From: Denitratisoma oestradiolicum | Lineage (GTDB): Bacteria; Pseudomonadota; Gammaproteobacteria; Burkholderiales; Rhodocyclaceae | Assembly: GCF_902813185.1 (NCBI RefSeq) | Contig: NZ_LR778301.1 | Location: 868,001-932,000 of the forward strand | Length of the DNA: 64,000 nucleotides | Direction of reading: 5' to 3' | Shown here: positions 25,757 to 34,581 of the stretch, in pieces | Numbering within the stretch: position 1 is the first letter of the stretch | How the letters are laid out: every line of letters begins with the position of its first letter | The notes under the pieces: generated by a model | What the model was told of the DNA's origin: nothing | Databases searched by the model: none | The model's input: the letters and a program-made list of their open reading frames with translations, nothing else | Program-made: the position numbers and the translations under genes

Positions 25757-26431
25757 TCAGGGAGTCGGCGCTTCCAGCGCCGGCATCCCGACCCGTGGCG
25801 CTTCGCTCGGTTCGAAAACGACCTCCACCAGCAACTGGCTACGGACGGGATAGCCGGTGATCAGGCCCGGGGCATAGCGGGCCTGGGTGAAGGCGGCGAG
25901 GGTTGCCTCCTCGAAGACCCCTGCGGGGCTGGCCTCCTGAACCCGATAACTGTCGAGCCCCCCTTGTTCATTGATCAACAGCAGTAGCCGCACCCGGCCG
26001 GCGATCTGGCCGGCGGCGGGCGGGTATTGCGGAAGGATGGGATGCAGGGGGGTGGGCCGGCGGTGCAGCCATTTCGCCGTGTAGTACCAGGGGCCGAGCA
26101 ACAGGCCGGGGGCCTGGGCGACGGCCGGGCCGCCAGGGCTCGGGGGTGCCGGGGTGGGCACGATCGATGGACTGTCGGCCGTTTCATCCTGGACAGGCCT
26201 CCCGGCGGTGGCGGGCGGCGGCAACGGGGCCGGCGGTACGGCGAGGAGCGTGGCAGTCAGCGGGGCATGGATGACTGCCGCTCCGGCGCCAGCAGCCGGA
26301 TGGGGGGTGATCCAGCCGGGATGGCCCAGCAGCAGGCCATGGGCCAGGGCCGACAGGAACAGGCAGAGTCCCAGCCTACTTCCGGCGGGAAGGCGGCGGT
26401 ATCGCAGCCGGGGGCTGGCGGCCTGCGACAC
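25757..26431 (-). CDS. TonB-like protein, C-terminal TonB domain
   Basis: About 224 residues. An N-terminal signal anchor (GLCLFLSALAHGLLLGHPG), a Pro-rich periplasmic spacer (PAPLPPPATAGRP, PTPAPPSPGGP) and a TonB C-terminal fold (QIAGRVRLLLLINEQGGLDS, FEEATLAAFTQARYAPG) are visible. It would transmit proton-motive force to an outer-membrane receptor or, in this setting, act as a pilus-linked accessory. I prefer GTG 26431; a TTG at 26458 would overlap pilY1 by 22 nt. It is last in pilus cluster A; no exbBD lies nearby. Confidence 0.75.
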   Translation of the reverse strand: MSQAASPRLRYRRLPAGSRLGLCLFLSALAHGLLLGHPGWITPHPAAGAGAAVIHAPLTATLLAVPPAPLPPPATAGRPVQDETADSPSIVPTPAPPSPGGPAVAQAPGLLLGPWYYTAKWLHRRPTPLHPILPQYPPAAGQIAGRVRLLLLINEQGGLDSYRVQEASPAGVFEEATLAAFTQARYAPGLITGYPVRSQLLVEVVFEPSEAPRVGMPALEAPTP

Positions 26432-26436
26432 ATCGC

Positions 26437-29400
26437 CTATTGAATGATTTCCCGCCAACTGACCCGCTTGCCCACGGGTGGCGCGACATCGAAGGGAGCA
26501 GCGACGGTGATCTGCTCCGCTCCCGAGGTGGTCGCGATGACCACAGTCTTGCCGCTGGGCAGACGCACCACGGTGATGCCCACCGCCAGGGATTCGGTGC
26601 CCCCCGCCTTGACCAGCCGCTGGCCGATCTGGCCGCCGGTGGAATTGGCCACGGCGCAGCCCGTGGCGTAGTTGAAGTAGTTGAGCCAGGCATAGCCGCC
26701 GATGTTGCAGGCATTGTTCTGGGGCACGTTGCTGGCCGCGATCAGGGTGCCCAGTTGCAGTTTGATATCCACATTCACCCGTTCGCCGCTGTCGGGCAGG
26801 TCAGCGTACCAGCCGTCGGGGGAGCTGCATTCGGTCGCGGCCGAGACGGCGCGGGTGGCGGTCAGGCCGCTGCCCTGGTTCTCGATGGTGATGGGGTTGA
26901 GGGTCGAGCGGAGACTGGTGACCGCCGTGGTGCTCAGGGGGTCCTTGATACTCCAGATGGTCTGGGTCTGGGTGTTGCTGCTGTCGGTGCTGCCCAGGTA
27001 ACGTCCGGTGCCCACATAGACGAAAGGCTCGCCACCGACCTCGGCCAGTTCCGGCCGGGTGGTGATGGGCTGAGGTGTGCCGGTCCCATCAACCGCCTGG
27101 GCCACCAGGGTGGCTTCCCGGCCGGCCGGCAGGTAGCTGTTGTTCACGTCGAAGCGCCAGATGTTGCCGAGCAGGTCGACGCCGTAGATACGGTCCACCG
27201 TGTTGTTGCGCAGACCGTTGCTGACCCAGCCATTGATGTGATTGAGGCCGCTCGGGCTCGCCGATGAACCGGCGCCGGTGCTGATCTTGTACAGGATCTT
27301 GCCGGTGGCGGCTTCCAGGACATAGAGATAACCCTGGCCATCGCCCGCCACGGCCGGGGCGTTGACGTTGTTGTAGCCGGAGGTGACGAACACCACCCAG
27401 CGCCCGTCGGCGAGCTTGCTGATGATGGGGTTGTTGAAGGTGTAGCCCACATGGCAATCGGAATACCAGGTGGCGATGCTGGCGGCGTCGTAGCAGGTGC
27501 TGCTCCACTTGAATTCCCACAGGCCTTTGGGTGAGGCCGGGTCGGTGATGTCCAGGGCGTAATAACCCTTGCCGCCCTTGTTGAGCCCCCCCACCAGGAT
27601 GGTTTTCCAGCAGTTCTCCGGCTGGGCCGGGGAACTGTCGCAGCCGGTGACGGTGGTGTCGAAAATGTCTCCCACCGACGGCGTGCCATCCACCATATAG
27701 GTATGTTGGCTGGCGTAGTTCTCCGTGGCCAGCTTGTACATGTTGGGCAGCACCATGGTCGGGATGAAGGCCCAGGCCTCTTCGCCCCCCTGGCTGTCCA
27801 CGATGGAGGTGCCGGCATGGAAGGCGTGCAGCATGCCGTCGTTGGCGGCGGTGAAGACCAGGGGGGTGCGGCCGGCCTGGTTGGTCTTGAAGGTGGTGTA
27901 GCCCGAGTCGTCGTATTCGGCGAAGGGGGCTTTCACATAGACCGGCTGGGCGTTGATGATGTCGCCCATCACGTGATCCCGGCTTCGATAGAGTTCGCTC
28001 AGGTCGTTGGCGGTGAATGAGTCGACAATTTCCTTGCCGCTCTGGCCCCGCAGATAGTTCACCAGATTGGCGCCCGCGGCGGCGGAACGCTGATCCACCG
28101 TACCGGCCGTGCCATCCGTCATTGAGGGGTACTGACTGAAGAGGCTCACCTGGCTGGTGCCGAAGTTGGCCTGCTCGCCGGCGTTCAGGCCGGTGGAGGC
28201 GCTGCCGGTGGGACTGCCGCTGCTGTCACAGGCATAAGTGTTCCAGGTGAAGTCCGTCAGGTTGTTGGTGGCGCCGCTGCGGAACAGCTTGATGGTCCGG
28301 TTGTCGCAGGCGCTCTTGGCCTTGGCGTCCAGTTTGGTCTGGGCGGACCAGATGATGGTGCTGGTGACCTCGCCCGTGGTCAGGTCGATTTCATGGGCTT
28401 CCAGGTCGCCCTCCCATTTCTGGGTGACGTACTTGGCGGTATAGGCGAAGTTGTCGCCGGCCACGGGTTCCAGGTTCGAGGTGGCTGCGGCCGCCGCCGA
28501 GGCGACCCGGGCATTGATGCCCGCCAGGGCTGAAGTGAGGGCATCCACCACCGAGTCCGGATCCCGGGCGCTGAAATACTGCCCCCGGCCATTCACCGCT
28601 CCGTGCCACAGATCATCCAGAGCGGTGGGGTCGTCGGCGCTGGGGGTGGGCCAGTTCCGGGTGCCCTGCTTGATGTCGTAATAATCGCCGGAAGTGGCGG
28701 TCTTGTAGTCGGAGCGATAGGTCAGGGTGCCGGAGAGCCCCAGGCCCATGGTGAAGGTGGTCAGATGCTGCCAGTTGGCCGTGTCGGCCTCGGCGCCGGT
28801 GCCGGAGGAGGGCACGTTGTTGTCGCAGACGCTGACGGTTCCGCCCAGGGCGCCGGTGCAGTTGCCCAGGCCGGAAGTTCGCAGGTCGGTCTTGTAATAG
28901 TGCTGGGCCACATCCGCCAGGGTGTTGCTGGTGCCGCCGCTGGTGGTGGCGGTTTCGCAGGGCCAGGCGCTACAGCCGGCGGGCAGCGCGGGAGGGCCGC
29001 TGCCGGTCACGATCTGGGGATTGGGGTTGGGCAGGGCGGGCACCGAGGCGGCTGGATAGCAGGTTCCGGTCTGATCGGTCCAACTGCCGACACTGCTGGT
29101 AGGGCCGCTGATGATGGATCCGCTCTGGCTGGGACCGGGATAGGTGGTGCTGGTGGTGGTGCTCTGATACTGGATCTTCTGGCCAGTGGCATCCGGAACG
29201 GTCTGGCAGACTGTTTGCTGGCCGCTGCCATCGACGACGGATGGGGTACAGGAGCCTACATTGGCCCAGGCGGTGAGGTCCACCGTCTGGCATTCCTGGG
29301 TGGCGGAGGGAACGCACGTGCCGCCGGTATTGGTCCATGGGCCATACGCTGTCTGACACTCTCTTGCCGTGCCGACGGAGTAAGGGTCGGAGGAATCCTT

Positions 29401-31290
29401 GGCGATGGCGGTGCAGGAGCCTGTGCCGCTCCAGGCCGACCAGTCGGAATATTGGCACTGGCGCGCGGTGCCGACGCTCCATGTGCCGCTGGTGTCCTGA
29501 TTTACCGCATCGCAGGAGCCGGTATTGCTCCAGGCCGTCCAGTCCGTGTATTGACAGTCGCGGGCGGTGCCGGTGCTCCATGTGCCACTGGTGTCCTGGG
29601 AGACCGGCGTACAGGATGTCGTATTCGTCCAGTCGCTCGTCAGGGCGTATTGACATTGGCGGGCGGTGCCGACGCTCCATGTCCCGCTGGTATCCTGGTT
29701 GGCAGGGGAGCAGGAGCTGGTGTTGTTCCAGGCTGTCCAGTCGGTGTATCGGCATTCCCTGAGGCTGGGGTTGGACGTGTCCGGTGCGCAGGAGGAGGTG
29801 TTGCTCCAACTGCTCCACGTGCTGCCGCTGTTGGACGATGTCCTGGTCTGTAGCGTCGACGTCCGGGCCTGAAGCGTCCAGATACGTTCCTGCAAGGAGG
29901 AGGTTCGTTCCTGTAGGCTGGCAGTGCGCTCTTCGAGGCCCAGCGGGCGCGACTGCCACTGCACCGTCTTCTGCTGGGGCTGGTTGTAGGTGCAGGAGGC
30001 GTAGCGGTACTGATTGGAGGCGCTGTTCCAGACATACTGGGATGCGGCGCCGTCGTAGATGGGGCGGGGCGAGACGGCGATCTTGCTGCCGGAAGGGTTG
30101 TAGGCATCCAGTTCGGAGAGCACGCCGTCCTGGTTGTTCATCAGGGTGCTGCCGTTTACCTGCCGGCCATCGCCCGAGTTCCAGTAGCCGTCCGTGGTGA
30201 AGATGGCAAAGTTCTGCTGGCAGGAATACTGGATCGGATCGTCGGTCTGGGCCGGCACCATGCCCTTGTTGATCAGGTCGTTCTTGCCGGTGAAGTAGCG
30301 GCCGGCAACGGACAGGGCGGTGCGCAGGGGCGTGGCGGAGTTGCCATCCTGGGAATAGAGCTTGCTGTACCAGTTGGCGCGTTGGGTGGTGTCGAAATCG
30401 GCGACCTTGAGGAACTTGCTGGCGGAGACCGAACTGCCGTTGGCCGCGCCGTTGCTATCGACGGTGCCGGGGTGAATGGTCATGAAGCCGATCCGGTAGC
30501 TGTCGTTGAGCTGGGCCATGGCGCGACCGGCGGCGGACTTCATCATTTTCATGCGGGAGCGGTAGTAGCTGTACCAGTTGGCGAAATTCTGGCGTTCGTC
30601 GCTGCTGCCGGGACCGGATGTCGCGCCGACCTGGGTTTTCTGCCAGACCAGGGTTTTCCCGGTACCGCAGGTGGGTGGGCTGCTGGTGGGGTATTCAGCG
30701 CTGGTGCAGGTGCTGCTGGACACCGAGGGGCTGCTGCAACAGATGCCGGTAGTGGCGCTGGTCACCGAACTGGTGGAGTAGTTGCACAGGCCCGCATCCG
30801 GGGTCGGCGTGCCCAGGCTGGTGGCCGCGTAGGTCCAGTAGTAGGCGGCCCGCGAACTTTCGCTGCCATCGGCCGAGAAGGAGGTGCTCAGGTTGTTCCG
30901 GGTGGTGCTGCCTGACGACATGTAGGTATTGAAACCCTCCACATAGGCGCTGGTGAAACTGGTCTGGCTGGCACTGTTGAGATCGGTGCCGGCCGAATCC
31001 TTGGGAATGAGGTAATTGACCGCCGGGTTGTAATAGACCGTGTTGCACAGGTGGTTGCGATAGCCGATGGCATTGCTGCTGACGCCATCCGGCATCCAGG
31101 TCCAGTCCATGGAACCGGAATCGTCCAGCACGAACAGGATGTTGGGTTTGACCTGGGTGGATGAGGAGCTGGCCAGGGGCACATCGGCCAGGTCGGTGAG
31201 GGCCAGGCTGGTGACGGGGAGTGCCGCCAGGGCCAGAGTGAGCGACAGGGCGGCGGATCGGCAAGGCCGGGTGGCGGAGAACGGGAACAT
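26437..31290 (-). CDS. pilY1: PilY1-type pilus tip adhesin with heptad and TSP1-like repeats
   Basis: 1617 residues, long for PilY1. A signal peptide is followed by a von Willebrand A domain with a canonical MIDAS (DDSGS, residues 56-60). At 452-486 come five heptads (LEERTAS, LQERTSS, LQERIWT, LQARTST, LQTRTSS). At about 490-700 come about seven Cys/Trp repeats of the pattern DWTAW..(T/S)(S/G)SC...R.CQY. The C-terminal beta-propeller of PilY1 follows (NDGMLHAFHAG, LVGGLNKGGKGYYALDITDP). PilY1 primes minor-pilin assembly and presents the adhesin at the pilus tip. ATG 31290 precedes the signal peptide. Last pilin-type gene of cluster A. Confidence 0.9.
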   Translation of the reverse strand: MFPFSATRPCRSAALSLTLALAALPVTSLALTDLADVPLASSSSTQVKPNILFVLDDSGSMDWTWMPDGVSSNAIGYRNHLCNTVYYNPAVNYLIPKDSAGTDLNSASQTSFTSAYVEGFNTYMSSGSTTRNNLSTSFSADGSESSRAAYYWTYAATSLGTPTPDAGLCNYSTSSVTSATTGICCSSPSVSSSTCTSAEYPTSSPPTCGTGKTLVWQKTQVGATSGPGSSDERQNFANWYSYYRSRMKMMKSAAGRAMAQLNDSYRIGFMTIHPGTVDSNGAANGSSVSASKFLKVADFDTTQRANWYSKLYSQDGNSATPLRTALSVAGRYFTGKNDLINKGMVPAQTDDPIQYSCQQNFAIFTTDGYWNSGDGRQVNGSTLMNNQDGVLSELDAYNPSGSKIAVSPRPIYDGAASQYVWNSASNQYRYASCTYNQPQQKTVQWQSRPLGLEERTASLQERTSSLQERIWTLQARTSTLQTRTSSNSGSTWSSWSNTSSCAPDTSNPSLRECRYTDWTAWNNTSSCSPANQDTSGTWSVGTARQCQYALTSDWTNTTSCTPVSQDTSGTWSTGTARDCQYTDWTAWSNTGSCDAVNQDTSGTWSVGTARQCQYSDWSAWSGTGSCTAIAKDSSDPYSVGTARECQTAYGPWTNTGGTCVPSATQECQTVDLTAWANVGSCTPSVVDGSGQQTVCQTVPDATGQKIQYQSTTTSTTYPGPSQSGSIISGPTSSVGSWTDQTGTCYPAASVPALPNPNPQIVTGSGPPALPAGCSAWPCETATTSGGTSNTLADVAQHYYKTDLRTSGLGNCTGALGGTVSVCDNNVPSSGTGAEADTANWQHLTTFTMGLGLSGTLTYRSDYKTATSGDYYDIKQGTRNWPTPSADDPTALDDLWHGAVNGRGQYFSARDPDSVVDALTSALAGINARVASAAAAATSNLEPVAGDNFAYTAKYVTQKWEGDLEAHEIDLTTGEVTSTIIWSAQTKLDAKAKSACDNRTIKLFRSGATNNLTDFTWNTYACDSSGSPTGSASTGLNAGEQANFGTSQVSLFSQYPSMTDGTAGTVDQRSAAAGANLVNYLRGQSGKEIVDSFTANDLSELYRSRDHVMGDIINAQPVYVKAPFAEYDDSGYTTFKTNQAGRTPLVFTAANDGMLHAFHAGTSIVDSQGGEEAWAFIPTMVLPNMYKLATENYASQHTYMVDGTPSVGDIFDTTVTGCDSSPAQPENCWKTILVGGLNKGGKGYYALDITDPASPKGLWEFKWSSTCYDAASIATWYSDCHVGYTFNNPIISKLADGRWVVFVTSGYNNVNAPAVAGDGQGYLYVLEAATGKILYKISTGAGSSASPSGLNHINGWVSNGLRNNTVDRIYGVDLLGNIWRFDVNNSYLPAGREATLVAQAVDGTGTPQPITTRPELAEVGGEPFVYVGTGRYLGSTDSSNTQTQTIWSIKDPLSTTAVTSLRSTLNPITIENQGSGLTATRAVSAATECSSPDGWYADLPDSGERVNVDIKLQLGTLIAASNVPQNNACNIGGYAWLNYFNYATGCAVANSTGGQIGQRLVKAGGTESLAVGITVVRLPSGKTVVIATTSGAEQITVAAPFDVAPPVGKRVSWREIIQ

Positions 31291-31301
31291 GGCGATGCTC
31301 C

Positions 31302-31958
31302 TCAATACATGATGACCTGGGTGTAGGCCACGGTGTTCAGGGGGCCAACGGCCCGGGCGCTGACGCGGTAATAGGGCTGAATGGTGTTGGACAGCGAGGT
31401 GACGCCATAGCTGGCGACGCCCATCGATGCGCCGGAGGAGGCCGAACCGATGGTGACGCATTGCTGGCCGGCGACATTGATGGCGCCGGGAATCCGGCAG
31501 AGGCGGTGGATCACGTAGCGGATCTCGTTGCCGCTGCCGTCGTCGGCGGTGGCCACGGCCCCATTGGCCCAGTTGTAGGTGGTGGGGTTGAAATCGGAGG
31601 GCGGCGGGCTGGTGCCGCAATCGTCCGTCACGCCGTTGTTGTCCTCGTCGGGACGGTTGCCGGCATCGACGGACACATTGCACCAGGCGGGGAAATAGCC
31701 GGCCGCCAGGTTGGGCTGTTCCAGCGCTCCGGCACCCTGGGCGACCAGCCAGGCGCGTCCGGCTTCGATGCCGCGATCCGCCGCGATGGTGGAGCCCTGC
31801 TTGAAAGTCAGATTGCGGGCGATGACCACGCCCGCTCCCACCTGACGGAACAGGATGATCCCGGCCATGGTCATGGCCAGCAGCATGATCAGGGCAATGA
31901 CCAGGATCACCCCCTGCTGGCGGGGCCGCGCCGAAGCGCAGGGGCCGCGGGGACTCAT
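31302..31958 (-). CDS. pilX: PilX-type minor pilin
   Basis: 218 residues. A short leader ends in QQG, followed by VILVIALIMLLAMTMAGIILF, the hydrophobic helix with the PilX-type N terminus. The ectodomain contains DEDNNGVTDDCG, resembling a calcium-binding thrombospondin-3/dockerin loop, and several cysteines. Part of the PilVWX-FimT-PilY1 tip complex. Its ATG overlaps the pilW stop (ATGA). Confidence 0.86.
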   Translation of the reverse strand: MSPRGPCASARPRQQGVILVIALIMLLAMTMAGIILFRQVGAGVVIARNLTFKQGSTIAADRGIEAGRAWLVAQGAGALEQPNLAAGYFPAWCNVSVDAGNRPDEDNNGVTDDCGTSPPPSDFNPTTYNWANGAVATADDGSGNEIRYVIHRLCRIPGAINVAGQQCVTIGSASSGASMGVASYGVTSLSNTIQPYYRVSARAVGPLNTVAYTQVIMY

Positions 31959-33079
31959 GGCGCCGTGCCCCAGATGGCGTTGCGCAAGGGAATCATGGCC
32001 TGGTAGACCCGGTAGCGGTAGTGGCGCCAGTCGTTGGGGTCGTCCGGGTTGGAGTCCGCGCCGCCGTCCAGGTCGGTCATGGTGAAGGCGCCGCCGGCCC
32101 AGACGGGGGCCGTGGGGGTCACCGCAACTTTCTCGTATTGCTGGCTGCGGGCCAGCAAGCCGATGCGGATGGCTGAAACGCTGCTCCAGGCCTGGGGCGC
32201 CGCCCAGTTGGGGGGGGCCAGCGCCGACCACTGCATGACGCCGGCGACGCGGATGCCGTATTCCGCCTGAAGATCGATGATGCCCTCGGCCACTTCCGTC
32301 CAGTCGTTCTGATTGTCCGGATTGCCCAGCCCGTCGCTGTCCCTCAGGTCGCTGTAATGCAGATCGTCGGTGCTGGTCAGCAGGCGGCCATTGGAAATCT
32401 GCCAGATGTTGCGGCGCGGATCGGCTCCCAGGTTGTAGATGCCGCCGGGGGTGAAGACGATGCCCAGTCCCGCGGCTGCGTTGTAGCGGGCCGTGACTGC
32501 GGCATTGTCCTGGCCGGTGTAGTTGCCCGAGGCATGATTGACGGTGATGCCGTCGGCATTGGTATTGTCAGTGGTCTCCACCAGTCCGCAGGTGGTGGCG
32601 TCCTGGGTGATCAGGATCAGATCGCCGCGTTCCACGCCGCTGCGGGTGCTGAGGGTTTTCGAGGTGGGGGCGGAGGCGGTATAGGTGATGCTCTCCGAGG
32701 CGAGATTGGAGTTGCCGTAGAGCACGGTGACAGTGTCGGGAGCGCCGCCGGCGCCATCGGCGATGAGCACCGGCACCAGGGGGAAGGTGAAGGCCGTGAC
32801 GGGGCGCAGACGGTCGTAGGCATTGACCGTGCAGCCCATGACGTTCGTCGCTCGGCCGAAGCCGTAGCCCGCCATGCGCATGTCCCGCTCGACGCTGTAC
32901 AGGGCGATGGAGCCGGAGACCTGAGCATCGCTGCCCGAGGACGCGGTGCGCTTTTGTTGGTCCCAGCGTTGCAGCATCTGGAACATGACCAGGATGCCGA
33001 GCAGCCCGATCAGCATGCCCACCATCACCTCGACAATGGAAAAGCCGTGCTGGCCTGGGCGGAGAGTGGGGGCGCTCAC
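31955..33079 (-). CDS. pilW: PilW-type minor pilin
   Basis: 374 residues. The prepilin cleavage region is QHGFSIVEVMVGMLIGLLGI with Glu at mature position 5, followed by a long beta-rich PilW domain. I chose GTG 33079, nine residues before the class-III leader: GGAGGG sits 7 nt upstream. The longer in-frame extension to 33235 would translate repeat DNA ([11 protein letters not shown]) and is rejected. The upstream junction with pilV is filled with a repeat that carries the Shine-Dalgarno. Confidence 0.88.
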   Translation of the reverse strand: MSAPTLRPGQHGFSIVEVMVGMLIGLLGILVMFQMLQRWDQQKRTASSGSDAQVSGSIALYSVERDMRMAGYGFGRATNVMGCTVNAYDRLRPVTAFTFPLVPVLIADGAGGAPDTVTVLYGNSNLASESITYTASAPTSKTLSTRSGVERGDLILITQDATTCGLVETTDNTNADGITVNHASGNYTGQDNAAVTARYNAAAGLGIVFTPGGIYNLGADPRRNIWQISNGRLLTSTDDLHYSDLRDSDGLGNPDNQNDWTEVAEGIIDLQAEYGIRVAGVMQWSALAPPNWAAPQAWSSVSAIRIGLLARSQQYEKVAVTPTAPVWAGGAFTMTDLDGGADSNPDDPNDWRHYRYRVYQAMIPLRNAIWGTAP

Positions 33080-33224
33080 TGGACTACCCTCCCCCCGACC
33101 CCCTCCCCGAGGGAGGGGGTTCGCGGGGCGAACCCCGTGGGGAATTGGAGAGCCCTCCCCCCCGGCCCCCTCCCCGAGGGAGGGGGTGACGAGGGTTCGC
33201 TGCTTCGCGGCTCCGGGTCTTTGC
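33080..33224 (-). repeat. Junction repeat between pilV and pilW (family A)
   Basis: On the minus strand, two CCCCCTCCCTCGGGGAGGGGG blocks (one partly diverged) lie between the pilV stop (CTGAGC) and the pilW start (GTGAGC). The downstream end reads GGAGGGTAGTCCA, the same end as at lpxA (59862-59874) and nearly that at rseP. Confidence 0.82.
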
Positions 33225-33701
33225 TCAGTTGACATAGGCGATGACCGTGTGCCGCCGGGGGGTGGCGTCGGCGGCGGTCTGCCAGCAGAGGGTTACCGTC
33301 ACCTGGTTGAAGGCGGCGGTGGTGACGGCGATCTGCTGCATCGTGGCGGCGCTGCCGGGTAACTGTGTCGCCACGTCGGCCAGCCAGTCGATGACCTGCT
33401 GATTGGCCGAGGCATCGCCGCTGAAGGCGCAGGTGGCGTCGGTGGCGGCCTGATGGGCATAGGCCACCAGGGAATTCTGCAAGGTGGCCGAACTGGTCCG
33501 GTCCACGTTGAGGTCGATCTCGCCGATGATCCGATCCGCCAGGTTGGCGGCTTCGATGCGGAACTGGGCATCGTTCTGGGCGGAAATGGCCGTGGCCTGG
33601 AGGGCCACCATGGACAGAATCCCCAGGGAGAAAATGAGGATGCCCATCAGGGCCTCGATCAGGACGATGCCCGATTGCCGGTACGGAGTGATCGTCAGCA
33701 T
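33225..33701 (-). CDS. pilV: PilV-type minor pilin
   Basis: 158 residues. Leader YRQSG is followed by IVLIEALMGILIFSLGILSM with Glu5, the class III prepilin signature cut by PilD. The ectodomain has two cysteines (TCAFSG, LCWQTA). ATG 33701 overlaps the fimT end by 7 bp. Confidence 0.86.
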   Translation of the reverse strand: MLTITPYRQSGIVLIEALMGILIFSLGILSMVALQATAISAQNDAQFRIEAANLADRIIGEIDLNVDRTSSATLQNSLVAYAHQAATDATCAFSGDASANQQVIDWLADVATQLPGSAATMQQIAVTTAAFNQVTVTLCWQTAADATPRRHTVIAYVN

Positions 33702-34243
33702 TGTCTTGTGTCGCCTGCGGTGGCGATGGCCGGGTCGCACATCCTGATCTGTCCGCCGACGGTAATTTGTATGTTCAGGCAGCGCATCGGGCCGGCGGGA
33801 GCACAGGCTCCTCCGGTCGGATTGCTGAACTGAAGGGTGGCGGTGGTGGCCAGGTCGCTCCGGCCCAGGCCATTGAAGGTGATCCCCGAGACCCCGCCAC
33901 CATCCACCTCCACTGTCGCTTGGGTGATCTGGGGACTGCCTTCGATGAAGGTGGTCAGATCGGCGCTGCGGATCATCCAGTTTCTACCGTTGGCGAGGGG
34001 AGCCGCGATGGCGACATTCGCCGCTGTGGCGGCGCTGTCGGTGAGGATGAATTGGATGTTGCTGTTCTGTCGCACCGCTTCGGCCCGGGCTCTTTGCAGT
34101 CCGGCCAGGCAGCTCTCCGCCGCGCCCCGCAACCTGGAGTTCTGGATGTAGCCGGTAAAGGAGGGAATCCCCATCACCAGCAGGAAACCCATGATCGCGA
34201 TCGCGATCATCAGTTCCACCATCGAGAAGCCCCGGCTTGTCAC
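33695..34243 (-). CDS. fimT: FimT/GspH-type minor pilin
   Basis: 182 residues. Leader MTSRG, then FSMVELMIAIAIMGFLLVMG, with Glu5. The C-terminal GspH/FimT domain shows LQRARAEAVRQNSNI and GLGRSD. First minor pilin of cluster A after pilE. FimT has a DNA-binding role in uptake in other bacteria; whether this one does is not visible. Confidence 0.88.
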   Translation of the reverse strand: MTSRGFSMVELMIAIAIMGFLLVMGIPSFTGYIQNSRLRGAAESCLAGLQRARAEAVRQNSNIQFILTDSAATAANVAIAAPLANGRNWMIRSADLTTFIEGSPQITQATVEVDGGGVSGITFNGLGRSDLATTATLQFSNPTGGACAPAGPMRCLNIQITVGGQIRMCDPAIATAGDTRQC

Positions 34244-34261
34244 GGCTGTCTTTCTCTTAAG

Positions 34262-34390
34262 CCGGCCAAGCCGGAACCCAATAATGAAGGCTTCGCTGGA
34301 GAGTCATGGCGCCTGGAAAGCAAATTAAGGCCCGCCCCCTCCCTTCCTCCCCCTCGCGGGGGAGGTGACTGTATTGGCTCGCTTCGCTCG
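34262..34390. repeat. Dispersed repeat family B, copy 2
   Basis: CCGGCCAAGCCGGAACCCAA at the left end and GTATTGGCTCGCTTCGCTCG at the right end match the copy at 7126-7284. It lies directly upstream of fimT on the opposite reading strand. Confidence 0.75.
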
Positions 34391-34460
34391 AAACTCTTCT
34401 CACGATTTGTCATGACTTGACCGATTAATGATTAACGTGAAACAGCGAATTGAAACGGTA

Positions 34461-34580
34461 GGTCGAACTGTCGAGCGCAGCGAGCTGATTGGTAGCCCCG
34501 CCCTGGGGCGGGGATGGGGGTGGGGGGCGTTCAATTTGCCTTTGCGAATTTGCATCCTCGGGGGTGGTGCTGGTGGCCAT
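34461..34580. repeat. Dispersed repeat family C, copy 2 (inverted)
   Basis: About 120 bp, reverse complement of 10751-10870 at most positions, including CCCCGCCCTGGGGCGGGG and GGGGGGCGTTCAATTTG. It abuts the pilE stop codon at 34582. Confidence 0.8.
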
Positions 34581-34581
34581 C

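Noticed and set aside
29120..29940. Possible CRISPR or tandem DNA repeat array
   Set aside because: Periodicity is at the protein level inside an intact PilY1 frame; no constant repeats with unique spacers.
33080..33235. N-terminal extension of PilW
   Set aside because: It would translate the junction repeat; GTG 33079 has a Shine-Dalgarno and lies just before the prepilin leader.
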